From Carya illinoinensis (taxonomy: Eukaryota > Streptophyta > Magnoliopsida > Fagales > Juglandaceae): a stretch of DNA of 64,000 bases. Of the stretch, positions 1 to 12,489 are shown one piece after another; position 1 is the stretch's first letter, and each line of letters opens with the position of its first letter. The stretch covers positions 12,731,001 to 12,795,000 of the forward strand of contig NC_056764.1 of NCBI RefSeq assembly GCF_018687715.1, in the 5' to 3' direction. The translations under genes were made by a program, and so were the position numbers. The notes beneath the pieces were generated by a model, which ran no database searches, had not been told where the DNA came from, and saw only the letters and a list, made by a program, of their open reading frames with translations.

Positions 1-443
1 GGACCCATCGGATACCGAATTAGATAATTGCGTTGAAGATAAAGGCGCTGGAATCAAACAGAGAAATTACCAAAAGAGCAAAGCAAACTCGAAACTGAAT
101 TACAGTGAAAACCCCTAAAGTTTCACAACCCGATTGAAACTAAAGAAGAAAGGCCTACGAAGGAATTGAGACTACTTGGAAGCATAGTCGGGTCATTGGG
201 GATGACGTCGTACGGGAAGTCATCTAGGACCCTCCGCAACTCGAGGGCCTGGGCGTTCCTGTCGTTGTTTCTGGTGGTGTCCCCGTGAAGAGAAGCCACA
301 AGGGGGACATGACGACAGCGTTTTGGATAATGCCCGTGAATCGTGACGCTCGTTTTCGAAAGGTGATCGGACGGCGAGGGTCTGCAAATGACGTGGCGGG
401 TAATAGGGTTTACAGGGGATCGTGCTATTGAAGACGCCGCCAT
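1..443 (-). CDS. partial gene, 5' exons, function not recognised
   Basis: An open frame starts at the ATG at 443-441 and runs about 100 codons before an in-frame stop at 123. It begins MAASSIARSP and is rich in Ser, Arg and Thr with few acidic residues early on, like a plastid or mitochondrial transit peptide (inference). It then becomes a more ordinary stretch containing LRRVLDDFPYDVIPNDP. Base composition is far more GC-rich than the flanks, and an AG/CT microsatellite lies just upstream, where a plant 5' UTR would be. A good splice acceptor (pyrimidine tract then CAG) lies at 48-50, so a second exon probably runs from 47 off the left edge. Possible donors are GTAGTC or GTAGGC near the end of the first exon; the exact join is unresolved. 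I do not recognise the family. Confidence 0.5.
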
Positions 444-465
444 GTGACTCGATGCTCGGGCGCAT

Positions 466-467
<2 letters not shown>

Positions 468-496
<29 letters not shown>
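468..496. repeat. (AG)n microsatellite
   Basis: Pure AG run of about 14 units just upstream of the ATG at 443. On the gene strand it is a CT tract, a common feature of plant 5' UTRs. Confidence 0.9.
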
Positions 497-659
497 TCTG
501 GCGAGTTTTGAACGGCAAAATAGGTTACTTTGTTTCCTCGAGGCTTCTGTATTCCGGATTTGTCTGCTGATTACGCGGTTACAGGTCCGTAATCTTATCA
601 GCGACTCAGCCGTATGATTCTTGAAAAAAGTGGGCTGGGTCGCAGCTAGCATCTAGAAT

Positions 660-1571
660 GCCGTATTTCGTTTTCACATGCAAAATGCCAAAAACATAAA
701 TGAGAAGAATACGTGGAAGTCAATAATTAAATGTTTTAGAGTAACTTTTAATTTTTTATGTCATATTTATTATAAAATAAATTTAATATATAATATAAAA
801 TTATATTAACTTATAAATTTATTTTTATAAAATTATTTTGTAATTACAGCATTTCTTTATCGTTATCGTCAAAACATTTTGAAGAATGATAGATCCACCG
901 AAATTTTTTATGGAAAATGCTTAGGATGTTGCTGGGAGCTCCCGCTCCAATTTTTTTTTAGCATAATGATTAAGAAAATATTGTTAAATAATATTGTAAA
1001 TTTTTTTTAAATATTTAAGTGTTAAAAAAATGATGTAAAAAAATAAAAAACATTAACGGAATGAGGCAGCGGATCCCTACCGCTGTCCAAATTTTAAAGA
1101 TATTTTATACTGAATTTTATTTTTATTTATTTTTAATTTTTAATTAACGGTTAATGATTTATTTTTTAATGAGTTTGTAATTTTTTTATTTTTAAAAATA
1201 TTTAAATGGATTTAAAAAATTAAAAAAATAAAAATTTACACTAATTAATAAACAAAAATGTGTATAAATTTCTGTAGCTCTAGAAGCACTCAAATATTTT
1301 ATATAAGTTATTATAAAAAATAATGGATGTTTTGACTTTTCAAGACTATAATAAATTATATAATAAATGATGTATTAACGTACAAAGTTATACCCAGCGA
1401 AATTCCATGGCTTTTACGCATCTACTTAATAAAATACTAATCTCTCTTCATGTTTCTTTAACTTTTATTTTGACTTTGAAATGTTTGCATAAAAAATATA
1501 TATATAATATTATTATGTAACTATTTCAATAGTTGTTAATTACTTGCATGTATCTCGCGTCTCATTAATGG
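660..1571. other. AT-rich intergenic stretch
   Basis: Low-complexity AT-rich DNA with no supported ORF and no clear transposon ends. Confidence 0.6.
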
Positions 1572-1579
1572 CTCATAGG

Positions 1580-2240
1580 TAGGGGTGAGCATCGGCCAGT
1601 CCGGACCGGCACTGTTTGGACCGGTCCGTCCCATTTTTAAAGGACCGAAAAGATTTGGTCCGGTGCCGGTCCGGGAGTTTTTCACTCCTGACCGGACCGA
1701 ATAGAAATAAAAATAAATAAATATTATTTATATATATTATTTATATAATAGTATTAGCATATTACTAATATATATAATAGTATACTATATGTATATATAT
1801 TAAATATATTACAATATAATTACATAAATATTAAAAAAAATGTCATTAAATATTAGCATATTATATAAATATATAGTTATCACTATTACTATTATTACAT
1901 ATAGTTATTAGTTATAGTATAGTTATTATTACATATATTTATTAGTTATAGTATTATTACTAATAGACTAATAGTATTAGCATATTACTAATATATATAT
2001 ATAATACTATATGTATATATATTAAATATATTACAATATAATTACATAAATATTAAAAAAAATGTCATTAGAAAAAAAAAAAAAAAAAAAAAAAAATCAA
2101 CCTTGGACCAAATGGACGGACAGGACCGGACCGGACCGGTCCTGATGGAGTTCGGTCCGGTCCAGGGTTTTCCAACCCTGGACCGAATAGGTCCGGTCCG
2201 GTCCACAAAACCTCCCCGGACCGGACCGAACTCACCCCTA
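1580..2240. mobile_element. non-autonomous hAT element, 661 bp
   Basis: The left end TAGGGGTGAGC and the right end CTCACCCCTA form terminal inverted repeats. They are flanked by a perfect 8 bp target duplication, CTCATAGG, at 1572-1579 and 2241-2248. An 8 bp duplication with TAGGGGTG-type ends is diagnostic of the hAT superfamily. Both subterminal zones carry many GGTCCGG/CCGGACC repeats, likely transposase-binding clusters (inference). The core is AT-rich with a run of about 26 A near 2070-2095. There is no transposase; the short ORFs are by-products of the GGTCCGG repeats. Confidence 0.93.
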
Positions 2241-2248
2241 CTCATAGG

Positions 2249-2530
2249 AAGGACTCACCTATTTTATTTTGGAATTGTTTTGGTATTTATGAGATAAACG
2301 ATAGTTACAAATCCTAAGCTGCACAGTCAATTTAAAAAATAAATAAATAAAGATGAGATTTATATAAAAAAAATTAATTTTTTAATAATAAATTTCACTC
2401 TTTTCAAAATGATTATATGATATTCACACACTAAATAACTGTACGTAACATTTTTTTATTTATAATTCTTCTTCTCTATATTAATGACGTGGTAATGGTG
2501 AGCTACTGCTGCCACGATCATTCCAATCAA
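2249..2530. other. intergenic, with degraded AT-rich MITE pieces
   Basis: Contains a fragment at about 2343-2455 resembling the AGTCG-type MITE core (TTAATTTTTTAATAAT then CACTCTTTTCAAAATGATTA). No gene seen. Confidence 0.45.
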
Positions 2531-2750
2531 GAGAAATACTTTTTGCAGTCGGCAAATGCAGTCGGCGTGCAGTCGGCTGTAAAAAAAAATTAATACGGGA
2601 CTTACATGAAGAAAAAAATTATTTTTATAATTTTTTATAATTCATGTAAGTCCCCTTGAATATAAAAAAATTTTTTTATAATTTTTTTTTATTCATTCCG
2701 TATAGCCGACTGCACGTCAACTGCATGTGGCGACTATATGTAGCAAAACC
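2531..2750. mobile_element. AGTCG-type MITE, copy 1
   Basis: The inverted ends carry GTCGGC...TGCAGTCGGC on the left and GCCGACTGCA...GCGACTATA on the right. They flank an AT-rich core holding a CTTACATGAA / TTCATGTAAG inverted pair. The same arrangement recurs at 12490, 15063, 22358 and 31971. Confidence 0.7.
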
Positions 2751-4591
2751 CTTCCATCAAATTCAAATGTAAAATGATCAGCTTCCCATTATTATTGTGA
2801 AGAGCCATGCTATATCTACCGAGGATATAGCATGAGACGATCCGACAACAGCAAAAAGGTTTTTCTTTGTTTTTTATTTACTATTTTACTTCATTCATTT
2901 TTTTATATATTCAAGTATTATTTTTAAAAATTCATAACATAACTAAAAATTACTTCTTTAATTACTAAATAAAAAAACTAAAAACTAAAAATCGTCGGGA
3001 CAAAATCGAGACCCAAGTCTCAATGACAATAGCATTTATGTTACTGTGAAAAGCATACGAATTGGAGAATCTGATTAGTGGATGGGGGAGAGAATAATCT
3101 CCATCAAATAAAAAAAATTCAAAATAAAAAACTCTGGTTTATTTAATTATCAAGAACTAGATTCAGATTCATGTTCCATTTTGAATGGAAACAAATCAGC
3201 ATGAGAATGCATGGGTAGATCGGCTCCGACAGAGAGATACAATCGTATCCCAGTTGACATCGACTGGGCATGTTTCGTTGTTGGAAACTTGAAATGAAGT
3301 CAATTTGTCTTAAATTAATTATTGATATCATTTATTAATTTTTTAAATTTTTCTAAAAAAGTTAAACGCATCTTAATTTATTTTATATATTTAAATATAT
3401 CTCAATAAAATTTATAAAATATTATTATTCAGACATCAATTTAAATATATCAAATCATCTCAATATTCAAATTCTGCATTTCTAAAAGTTGTGAAATTTA
3501 ATAAATATAATTGCTATCCAATTTTTTATCTTTTTCAGTCAAGCTTAAATAAGCTCGAGCCCACTCCGGTCCAGCCCAATGATCATTGGAGACTTTACCT
3601 TCAGACAGCGGGCTTGAGTTTCAGACTCAGCCCAACCTAAGCCCAATTTACGGCCTCCACGAGCTGGAGTGGCATTCCTGCTGCTCAACGGATGGAACCT
3701 TCGAGCTGTGGTCATAATATTACTATACAACAAAATGGGATCATTATATATATACATATTATGAAAAATTTTATTTGTATTAGGGACGGCATGTGTATGT
3801 CCTTTATTAAATAAAAAAATATCATTTTAAAATAAATTTTTTTATAATTTTAAAAATAAAATTACTTAAATTTATATTACAATTTTTAAATAGAGACTAT
3901 ACATCATGTATTTTTATAAAATAGAGAGTCGGTAATATTTAAAACTGATTGGACTTTCATGTATGGAGGGAACAAGAATTTCCCTCCATATCTACTTTAG
4001 CAAATAAATAAAAATATTCCCTTTGACCTTCCTCAGCGTACGTCTCAATTTGATTATAATTTACCGGCAAAGTTTCCTTAATGGATAACGCAAATCTGCT
4101 TCGCTCACCGTATTTGAATTTTAACAAACACTTTTCATTTTTCCTTCAAAAACAAATGCTTGTGGCTAGACTTTGCTGCACCTTTCTTCTCAATCCCGGC
4201 CCCCAATGTTCTAACTATTTCTCATTGCCTTCTGTTCCCACTGATATATATATATATATATCTATCAATATGTTATCGTTTTCAATAAAGCAGCTTGCCG
4301 ACACTCCGCATGATAAGTAGGAATACTTCGAGAACAAGAATAGCATTTTCATAGGATCGAACTTAATTTGCTCCTTAGCTTGCCGCATCCATTTGGTGTT
4401 TTTAATGTTTTTTTTTTTTTGGGTCGGATTTTTAATATTTTTTTTATGTGTGTACTGTTTTATGTAAATGCTGTCTTCTTCTTCTTCTTTTTTTGAGTTT
4501 TTTAAAATCAAATTGAGTTTGTTTGTATAGGACACGCGTCTTTCTCTAACAGCATTTAGTTAGAACAGGGAAACCCAATAAATCAAAGAGC

Positions 4592-4597
<6 letters not shown>
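2751..4597. other. intergenic, no supported gene
   Basis: AT-rich sequence with one less AT-rich island at about 3540-3700. Short ORFs here have no coding character that I can recognise. Confidence 0.5.

Positions 4598-4636
<39 letters not shown>
4598..4636. repeat. (CT)n microsatellite
   Basis: Uninterrupted CT run of about 39 bp. Confidence 0.9.
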
Positions 4637-4639
<3 letters not shown>

Positions 4640-4921
4640 CGGCCACAACATGCACTCATCACGTTTGATAAAATGTCACATACAATGATCATGATGTACT
4701 AAACGACACGTCCGTTACAAAAACGCAAGCTTGGAGTTTAGCACTAGTTTCAAAACGGACGCATTGTTCTACATGCAGTACCGTCTGTTCGTGATCTTCT
4801 TCGACACTAAGCCCCAACTCTGACGCGTGTCGTTATTGTACGTACCACTCTCGTGCGTAGCGTGACGTTTCAATTTTTCAACACGTGTCGTTAACCAGCC
4901 CCTAAGCTTGTTTGAAACAAG

Positions 4922-5603
4922 TGAAGGTGTAATCGGTCCGATTTAATTTGATTTTAAATAAAATTTAATATCAAACTGATATGTACTGATTTTATATTTT
5001 TTAAAATCGATTATGTACTGGTCATCCTCTTTAACTGATATTTCAATTTTACAAATTTTTCGATCCGGTTCAGTCTGGTTTTATCAGTTTTAATATATTA
5101 TATAATATAATATATTATTGTATATAATACTATAGTGATAATATATTGTAATATATTATAATATATCTTATAATTGTATTTTAGAGATATATTATAATAT
5201 ATAATATAATGATATATTATAATATATTATAATATATAATGATATAGTATTAGTATAATTATTAATATGCACTATATACTATTAGTATAACTATTAATAC
5301 AATAAATAAAATGATATAAGATTTTAAAATTTAATATTATATTAATTAGTAATTTATGATATAATACAAAACTATTTTATATATAGTTATATATTATATA
5401 TAATATAAAAAATTAAAAAATATATATAAATTGGTCCGGTCTAATTTTAAAAAAAGAAAAATTAGAACCAGACCGATTTTGACTGATTTTTAGAAAACTA
5501 AAATCGGTATCGGATCGAACCAACCTTGGAACCGGATCAATGCCACCGGTTTGGTCCGGTCTGATCCAGTTTATTAATTTAACGATTTTTTTTTACATCC
5601 CTA
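4922..5603. mobile_element. non-autonomous hAT element, 682 bp
   Basis: The right end reads TTACATCCCTA; the left end, TGAAGGTGTAA, is a decayed version of its complement. A perfect 8 bp target duplication, GAAACAAG, flanks it at 4914-4921 and 5604-5611. Subterminal regions contain GGTCCG and CCGGTTTGGTCCGG motifs, and the core is AT-rich. No transposase. The ends have diverged while the duplication is intact. Confidence 0.88.
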
Positions 5604-6383
5604 GAAACAAGTGGCTATGATACTGGCCGGGTAACCTGGCCTATTCCATTTATTCTATAGTTTTAGGTATTTAAAAAATAAAAAAGGGATTAAATATAAA
5701 ACGCCTCCATGGTGCATTGATGGTGTGTCTCTATTCCACTCATACTACGATCAAATTGGTTTCTCCATCAAATATCCGTTACTAAATGGTAAGATGTGTC
5801 ATATCAACACTAATTTTTATTTAATTGGCATGTGCCACTTAAAGACTAAAAAGTGTATATATATACACACATATATTATATATACACACATATATTATAT
5901 ATACGTAACGACTTATGATTAAGAAAGCACTTAACAAATTAAAGAAATAATTTTTTTTTTAAATAGATATAATACTATGCCTCTTAATTTATATCACTCA
6001 TTTTGTCTCTTAAAGTGACACCATTGGTGACAAACTCGTTATCACGTGACTTATTAAAAAATTTAAAACACAACCATTAAAGGGTAAATGAAATATAGAG
6101 TTTTTAATTTTTCTCTATTTGTATTTTCAGACTTCATTTTATTTTGAATATATATATCTTTTTTAAATTGTTTAATAAGTCACGTGGGGCAAAACGAGTG
6201 ATTTAAGTTAAGATCTATAATGGCATTACTCTTAAAATAAAATCTTAACCCTTCCCAGCGCAAGAAGAGGTCGTGGGGTTGGGGGAGCATAGGGAGGGGT
6301 TTTTGAAAGTTTGTATTTTCTTAAAGCTTTTTTAATATAAATTTTAGTTTTATATTTTTGACGGAGAGATCTATGTGCTATTT

Positions 6384-6556
6384 ATTAAAATTAGAGCAAT
6401 ACAAAATACAATTTTAAGATATGTAAATTTTGCACACTTTTTTTTAAAGAAATGTGAGATTTATTATTAAAAAAATTATTTATCATGTGGATTTCAAATT
6501 TATCCAATTTTTAAAAAGAGTGCATGGTTCTTGCATATTTTAGAATTGTAAATATA
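6384..6556. mobile_element. decayed AGTCG-type MITE
   Basis: It shares the core arrangement of the family (TTTTTTTAAAGAAATGTGAGATTTATTATTAAAAAA followed by an inverted equivalent; only part quoted as TTTAAAGAAATGTGAG). The ends have lost most of their inverted repeats. Confidence 0.35.
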
Positions 6557-6718
6557 TATATTTTTAAAATTCTAGTAAAAAATTTGAGTTTAGGGTAATA
6601 TGCTTTTTGAGAAAAATCATATGGAGTAGATTTTAAAAACATGTTATCTATAAATTAGCGTAGTATAATGAATATGAGATACATACAAATTTGACTCAAT
6701 AAAAAATTTCATTTCATT

Positions 6719-6930
6719 TAAATAGTGAAAGTGTTTTATTTTATTTTATCTTATCATTATAACTTTCTCTAATTTTTACATAAAATATAATAAAAAATTC
6801 AAAATTTTCAAATTTTAAAATAGTAATAATATTAAAAAATAATATTCAAATAATATTTTATTTAACTTTTAATTTTTATCTAAAATCTTCATATTTCATT
6901 TTATCTCATCTTATTATTTAAATCGTATTT
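6719..6930. mobile_element. GATGAGA-type MITE, copy
   Basis: Shows the family signature in order: TTATCTTATCATTATAACTT, ACATAAAATATAATAAA, a run of TAATAATAT, TTTTATTTAACTTTTA and TTTATCTCATCTTA. Confidence 0.6.
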
Positions 6931-7454
6931 TTCTTTTTTTTCTTGAAATTAATTTTCTTATTTTATTATTAATAATTTACTGTAGAGATGCTAGGGTTGA
7001 AATGAGAGATCCCTTGCTGGAAGACAAAGCCAGGAGAACCAATGGCTTCTTCCCAACAAATTTTCGGCCATCTTCGGTAGCATTTGATACTAATTTTTTT
7101 ATTTTGTTAACGGAAAATTTTATATATCTTATTATCATTCAATTTATATCTTATTGAGTAAAATATAATATATTTAATATTATTAAATAATTATTTATTA
7201 AAAAAATTTATATATTATATTATTGTTCTATTTATATTTTATTAAATAAGATGTAATATATTTATTATTATTAAATAATTTTTTATATAATGTGCTTATT
7301 TATTATTAAATGATGATAAATATAATATATTATATATAGTAAATTATAAGTAAGATTATGATATTATATATTGTATTATCAAATACTTGTTTATCGTTAA
7401 ATAATAATAAATATATAATAAAGTCGATATCTCCCTCATCTTTCCTACATATTG

Positions 7455-7910
7455 CAGTACAAATCCTAATTAAGGAGAGGCTACAGCATTACTTATTGGA
7501 CTTAAAGTTACAAAGGAGGCAAATATACAAAATCTAATCATTGCAGGTGATTCTTTGAATACTATTATGGCAGCAAATGCAGAATCACACAATCTATATT
7601 GGATGACTTAACCGATAATGCAAGACATTTGTCATATGCTGAGTACACTAAATAGCTGGCAGCTGAAAAAAAATACATCGAGATCAGAATTGATACGCGC
7701 ACTCTGTTGCGCAATGGGCAGCATCCAAATTAATTTTTGGAAACATACCTTTAATCTTTGTACCTTCTTTTTATTAAATTTTTATAATGGAAAAGACCCA
7801 CCTGTCTGTTTGTATTAGTTAAAATACTATGCCTACTGATACGTACTAATAGTTTGTAATGTGGATTTTCTCTTAATAGAAGTGGACTTTGTTGAAAAAA
7901 AAAAAAAGAG
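7455..7910 (+). pseudogene. LINE 3' end with RNase H-like domain, truncated
   Basis: From about 7477 the plus strand reads EATALLIGLK then IIAGDSLNTIM, followed by W and further on QWAASKLIFG. This is the order of motifs in the RVT_3-type RNase H domain found at the end of plant LINE ORF2 proteins and in related host fragments. The acidic residues E (in EATALL) and D (in GDS) fit the RNase H catalytic positions. The frame is broken by a TAA at about 7610 and a later frameshift near the AHSVAQWA block. An A-run at about 7896-7908 fits a LINE poly(A) tail, so this is best read as a 5'-truncated insertion. No target duplication was identified. Confidence 0.6.
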
Positions 7911-8488
7911 AGATGATAACGTAGTAACGTTACTTTTTTAAATTTTCTTATAATTTTGGCGAGGTTTTTGTTTCGTTCAAGAAGATCGAATCATCCTTTG
8001 CTTGGGAAGGGAGGAGAAGTATCGGGTGGAGAGGGGCCCACCAAAAGCCCCACTAAGGCAGCTAGCCACCCAGGGGGGTTACGAGTCCGACCAGTTGTTC
8101 TTTCCTCGTAATCTGCAATATTCGTCACGTAGCCGCATTTTCTCTGCCACGTGTTCGGTCAGATATCTGGCATCATTCGCGGACCCCACTCTACACCGAC
8201 CAAATCACTCCGCGCCTGTCCCGTCTTGTTTGCTTCCTTGCTTCTACCTCACGCTGACGCACTTTTCCTTCATCTTTTTTAAAAAATTAAATATATATAT
8301 TGGGTTTTATTTATTTATTAGGTTCGAAACAACTATAGAAGAAATTAGAATGGTGTTTACGATTTCGCTCAGATTTTGGGTCCGTACTCGTACGCCGTAC
8401 GGGACTAGCCTAGAGTGAGAATCCCCTTTTTTTTAATTATTAATTTAACAAAATATTTTTGGAATGCAATATCTGTTTTCTTAAATTC
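7911..8488. other. unassigned GC-richer island
   Basis: 8000-8260 is less AT-rich than its surroundings and contains an open frame of 138 codons at 8002-8418. That frame runs into obviously AT-rich low-complexity sequence. The island has CACGTAG and CCACGTG motifs, so it may be an old promoter or gene fragment. I cannot support a protein here. Confidence 0.3.
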
Positions 8489-8697
8489 AGTTTGGCTAAC
8501 GAAAATTTGAAGATAAGAATTTTAAATTTTAAGATTAAAATATTATATTTTAATATTATTATTATTTTAAAATTTAAAAATTTGTTTAAAAAATTAAAAT
8601 ATTTATTATATTTTATATATAAATTTAAAAAAATTATAATGATAAGGTAAAAATTTTTAATTTAGAATGAGAATTTTTAATGGTTGAATCGAATCTT
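8489..8697. mobile_element. GATGAGA-type MITE, copy
   Basis: Inverse orientation of the family core: AAATTTGAAGATAAGAA, TTAAGATTAAAATATTAT, ATTTATTATATTTTATAT and TTATAATGATAAGG, with decayed ends. Confidence 0.55.
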
Positions 8698-9063
8698 AGT
8701 CCCATGTCTCTGTCCAATAAATGCACATCATGAGTACAAATTATATAACAGTCGCTAGAAATTCAATTGTGGAATTCTATTGACTTTAGGAACCTCGTAA
8801 AAATTCCGTAAGTTTACACGAATTGATTAATCGCATAGGTTTTAGCATATCAACATAGTTAGTGTTATCCCTTACTATGGTGCTAGAAATGCGATTTTAA
8901 TTATTTGAGATAGTTAGAAGTGTCAGAATACATTATAGTCTACACCACTAGGCTTAATTGAATATTGAGGATTTTTCAGTACTAAGTTTGTTACGTTTCT
9001 TTTTTGGAGTGAATAGTAAGCTCGGTAAACGTACTAAGCGCAGTGTTTTTCAAAATCACAGTG

Positions 9064-12035
9064 TGTAATATCCAAATTAGGTTAGCAAAATTTTATTTAG
9101 ACACATGGAAATATTTTAGCCACCTTACTCTTCCAAGTCTACTCCACATTTGAAAAATATATTGAGCTGATTTTTGTAGACATTATTGGATAGAATATTT
9201 TGAGATAATCTTTTATAGATATTTTAGGTAGGAGAAAACCACAGTCAACTCTCAACTCCAGCCTTATCACCTCCCTTATCTCGTCCATAAGTATGTCCAG
9301 CCAGCACCCATGAACTTATCTTTAATTACACCTTCCAATAAAATATTATCAAACACTCTCTCTCGAACAGCTTTTAGGAATTTTTTTGCACACCCATTTC
9401 GAAGCTGTTGTAAGTGTTTTATCATAAAGTCTCCTTCATATAAGTTGTTCCTTGTTTAGTCTAGTTTACATGGATATCTTATTTGCCCCATTTGAAGATC
9501 ATTTGATCAGTTAAATATTGTGTAAACTATAGAAAGGTCATTCTGGGAGATAAACTGGAGAATATGTTATAGTTTGGAATTTTTGACCAAGCTAATGGAT
9601 AGATATGGGTCCGAAATTTTTATGGAGTATTGTTAACATGTATATGTGACTATTAGTTGAGGATTTTTGCATGATTAAAGGTTTTGATGAAAGATTTTCT
9701 TAGATTTAGAAACTTAGAAACTGGAAGAAGAAAAACAGTTTCTGTTTTGAGAAAGTTTAACTCTTTGGTGGTCTAAACCTATTCTAATGACTTTAATAAT
9801 TTCATTGGAGGATCCTAAGTATCTTATATACATGTTATATTATTATTTTGAATATATTTGATGTTAATTTCAAAGATATGAAATTTTATGCAAAGAGATA
9901 TTCAAATAAGCCAAAGTGTGGATATTCTTGGCTAAATTTATGTTTTGGTTAATTTCTAACCATGTGATCTTGAATTAGAAGCTTATATATGTTTTAGGAC
10001 ATCTTTTTAAACCATGTGATGGTTTGTTTTGAAGATCATATATTTATAAGTCATAGATCAAGAGATTTATCAAAACTAGTTGAGGAAAAAGTTTCTGTTT
10101 TTGGACTAAGTGTAAAACCAAAAACTCCAAATGTTATTTTGTGATTTTGGTGACTTTGGTTTGATGATTTAAAACATGGTTGATGTTAGGATGATATTAT
10201 GAATATGTTTTGATTTAAGGTCAAAACTTGTGATTCAAGTGCTTAGATCTTTTTACAAAAACAATTTGGTGTTGATTATTAGCTTTTTTTAAATGGATGT
10301 TTTAAGTATGGTTTTGAACTTAGGATTGGAAGATGTTTGTTGCAAAATTTTGGTTTAAGCATGAGTTTTGAAGTTGAAAGGAATTGCAACAAAAAAATCA
10401 AGGGAAATGGCCTATGAATGTTTCGGCTATAGTGTGTTTTTCATAGTTGTGTTTTGTTTTAAATTTTTCTGAGTTGATATTTAAGTTTAGGACAAAATTT
10501 ACATGAGGAATGTAAATTTTGGAAACTTTTGGAGTTAGTATGCAAAATCCTTAAGTTATGGGTAAAACGGTCATTTTCCCACATGTAGAGAGTAAAATGA
10601 AAATTTACCCTTTAAGTTAGTATTTTCCATATTTCAAATTATTAGTGATTTAGTTCTAACTTTTAGAATCACTAATTACAGTTTCTCGTGATCGCACTTG
10701 AAGTTTTATAAGAAACGCGGAGATCGAGGTAAGTTAGCTTTTAACTTACTAGCAATCTACTGTGTATATGTGCTAAGTAAAGGAACTACAGTGTATATAT
10801 GTATGTTATCATATATGTCATGCCATGTCAAGCTATCACGTAATTGTCTATTATACAGAATTTATTCTGTCATCAATTTTTATTTGTTACATAATATATT
10901 CTGTCATGTATTACTGTACATTACAAGTATGTCATGTTAAATATGTTGTCTATTATATGTTATGCCATGTTACGAAATGTTTCTATCTCAAGTTGGTCAT
11001 GTATTTCAAGTTATGTTCAAATCACGTTATGTTACGTCAGGACTCCAGTCCTTTCGTTTTCCAGTCACGTTTCATCTTGAGTACATTCAGTTTGTGTAGA
11101 ATAAATGGGGCCACAACAACTGTGGAGTATGTATTTAACTGCATTGTGATGTGTAGAATACATGGGACCACAACAACTGTGGAGTATGTATTTACACGTA
11201 GAATACATAGGGCCACAACAACTGTGGAGTATGTATTTTTCATGTTAAGTCAAGTTTGCGTAGAATACATGAGGCCACAACAACTGTGGAGTATGTATTT
11301 ACACGTAGAATACATGGGGTCACAACAACTGTGGAGTATGTATTTTTCATGTTAATTCAAGTTTCAGAGTAAGTTCATACTATGTCAAGTTTCAGATCAA
11401 GTTCATGTCAAGTCAAGTTCAGTTCATGTTTTAATTTAAGTTATGTCAATTATGCTATGTTGTACGCTAAGTTATGTTTTAATTATTTATGAATTTGATT
11501 ATGCATTTATATTTTTACTGTCATCCATGCATCATTAGCATGTGTGGAAGTTTTTTGTTAATTTGCTGAGATTTGTAATCAAATCTCACTGTGGTAGTCC
11601 CAACTACCATTCCCCTCGAATGGTAGATCTTGTTACAGGACCTGAAGGAGGATCATGAGCTGACCAACTAGACACAGTCGATTGAACGACGGTGCGTCGT
11701 TAATGTTAATATAGTTGTTAAATTACTACTTATATGATGGAGTTACATTTCCAGTACTTTTGGATCATAACTATTTTGGACTAGTGTTGTGATTTTAGTT
11801 GTTCAATAGGTTTTTATGTATGAAGTATGTTTTAAACATTTGGGATACTTTCAATTTGGTGCATAGTATTGCTAAAAAAAAAAAAAAATTATCCGCTGCG
11901 AATATTGCATATTGTTAGATGCATGTTAGGAACATTGTATCTTATATGTCATGAACGGGGGCAGGTAACCCTGTATTGCATGTCTCGACGCTTCAAATTT
12001 TCGTTCGATCCCAAACGAAATTTGGGGGCGTTACA
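9064..12035 (+). mobile_element. probable solo LTR of a Gypsy-type retrotransposon
   Basis: The right boundary is clear: AATTTGGGGGCGTTACA at 12035 is a typical plant Gypsy LTR end. A start at TGTAATATCC (9064) pairs with it as TGTAA...TTACA. There is no primer-binding site after 12035 and no pol sequence on either side, so a solo LTR of about 3 kb is the simplest reading. The 5 bp flanks (CAGTG and AACTA) do not match, so the left boundary may be wrong. Sequence from about 8740 to 9063 could belong to the same LTR. Inside, GATCGAGGTAAGT at about 10722 resembles a splice donor. A 41 bp tandem repeat is annotated separately. Confidence 0.6.
11096..11345. repeat. tandem repeat, about 41 bp x 5
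   Basis: Five copies of GTAGAATACATGGGGCCACA followed by ACAACTGTGGAGTATGTATTT, at 11096, 11153, 11198, 11260 and 11305. Copies alternate between a short spacer (about 4 bp) and longer spacers (about 16-21 bp). The CCACA...TGTGG pair in each unit is a short inverted repeat. Any ORF reading across is a by-product of the repeat. Confidence 0.85.
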
Positions 12036-12489
12036 AACTATATGCTAAATTGTATCAAATTATTTGTGAGGTTTACGTTTACTCTATTACTGGCTAAAAA
12101 AGATTTTAAAATTCTACCCGTTATCTTTATACTACATATCTCATATAATTTTTTATGTTTTTTATTTTTCTCTCTTATTAATTATGTGATATATGGATGA
12201 TGAAGATAATAATTCAATTAGTTTAGCAGAAATAAGATAAAAATAAAAACAAATGTGGTGTGTTGTATAAGATGATGGGTAGCAAAACTCTCAAAATAAT
12301 TTAAGTTTTCTCTATTAATGGTGCTTTCACTATTGTATGTGGCACACTAATACAACATTGCATGCCCATAATATTGCCAGTCAGCTGGTTCAAATTTGTT
12401 ATGTTCCAACATCGATTCATCTCAATATCTTAGAGGCTGGCACCCGGTTTTGGATTATACAATACCAAATGTGCTATTCAATTAATGAA
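12036..12489. other. intergenic, nothing recognised
   Basis: AT-rich, with no gene or element boundary that I can support. Confidence 0.5.

Larger units (their letters stand above)
5612..7454. other. AT-rich intergenic with MITE remnants
   Basis: No gene supported. It holds a decayed AGTCG-type MITE at about 6384-6556 and a GATGAGA-type MITE at about 6719-6930. Between 7080 and 7440 it is nearly pure AT. Confidence 0.5.

Noticed and set aside
2042..2297. Overlapping frames rich in Gly, Pro and Arg on both strands
   Set aside because: They simply translate the GGTCCGG/CCGGACC subterminal repeats of the hAT element.
8002..8418. 138-codon frame
   Set aside because: The second half is clearly AT-rich non-coding sequence and no family motif is present; kept only as an unassigned island.
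10825..11355. 176-codon open frame over the LTR
   Set aside because: Built from the 41 bp array and CATGTCAAGTT-like repeats inside an LTR; no domain and repeated text follows the DNA repeat.
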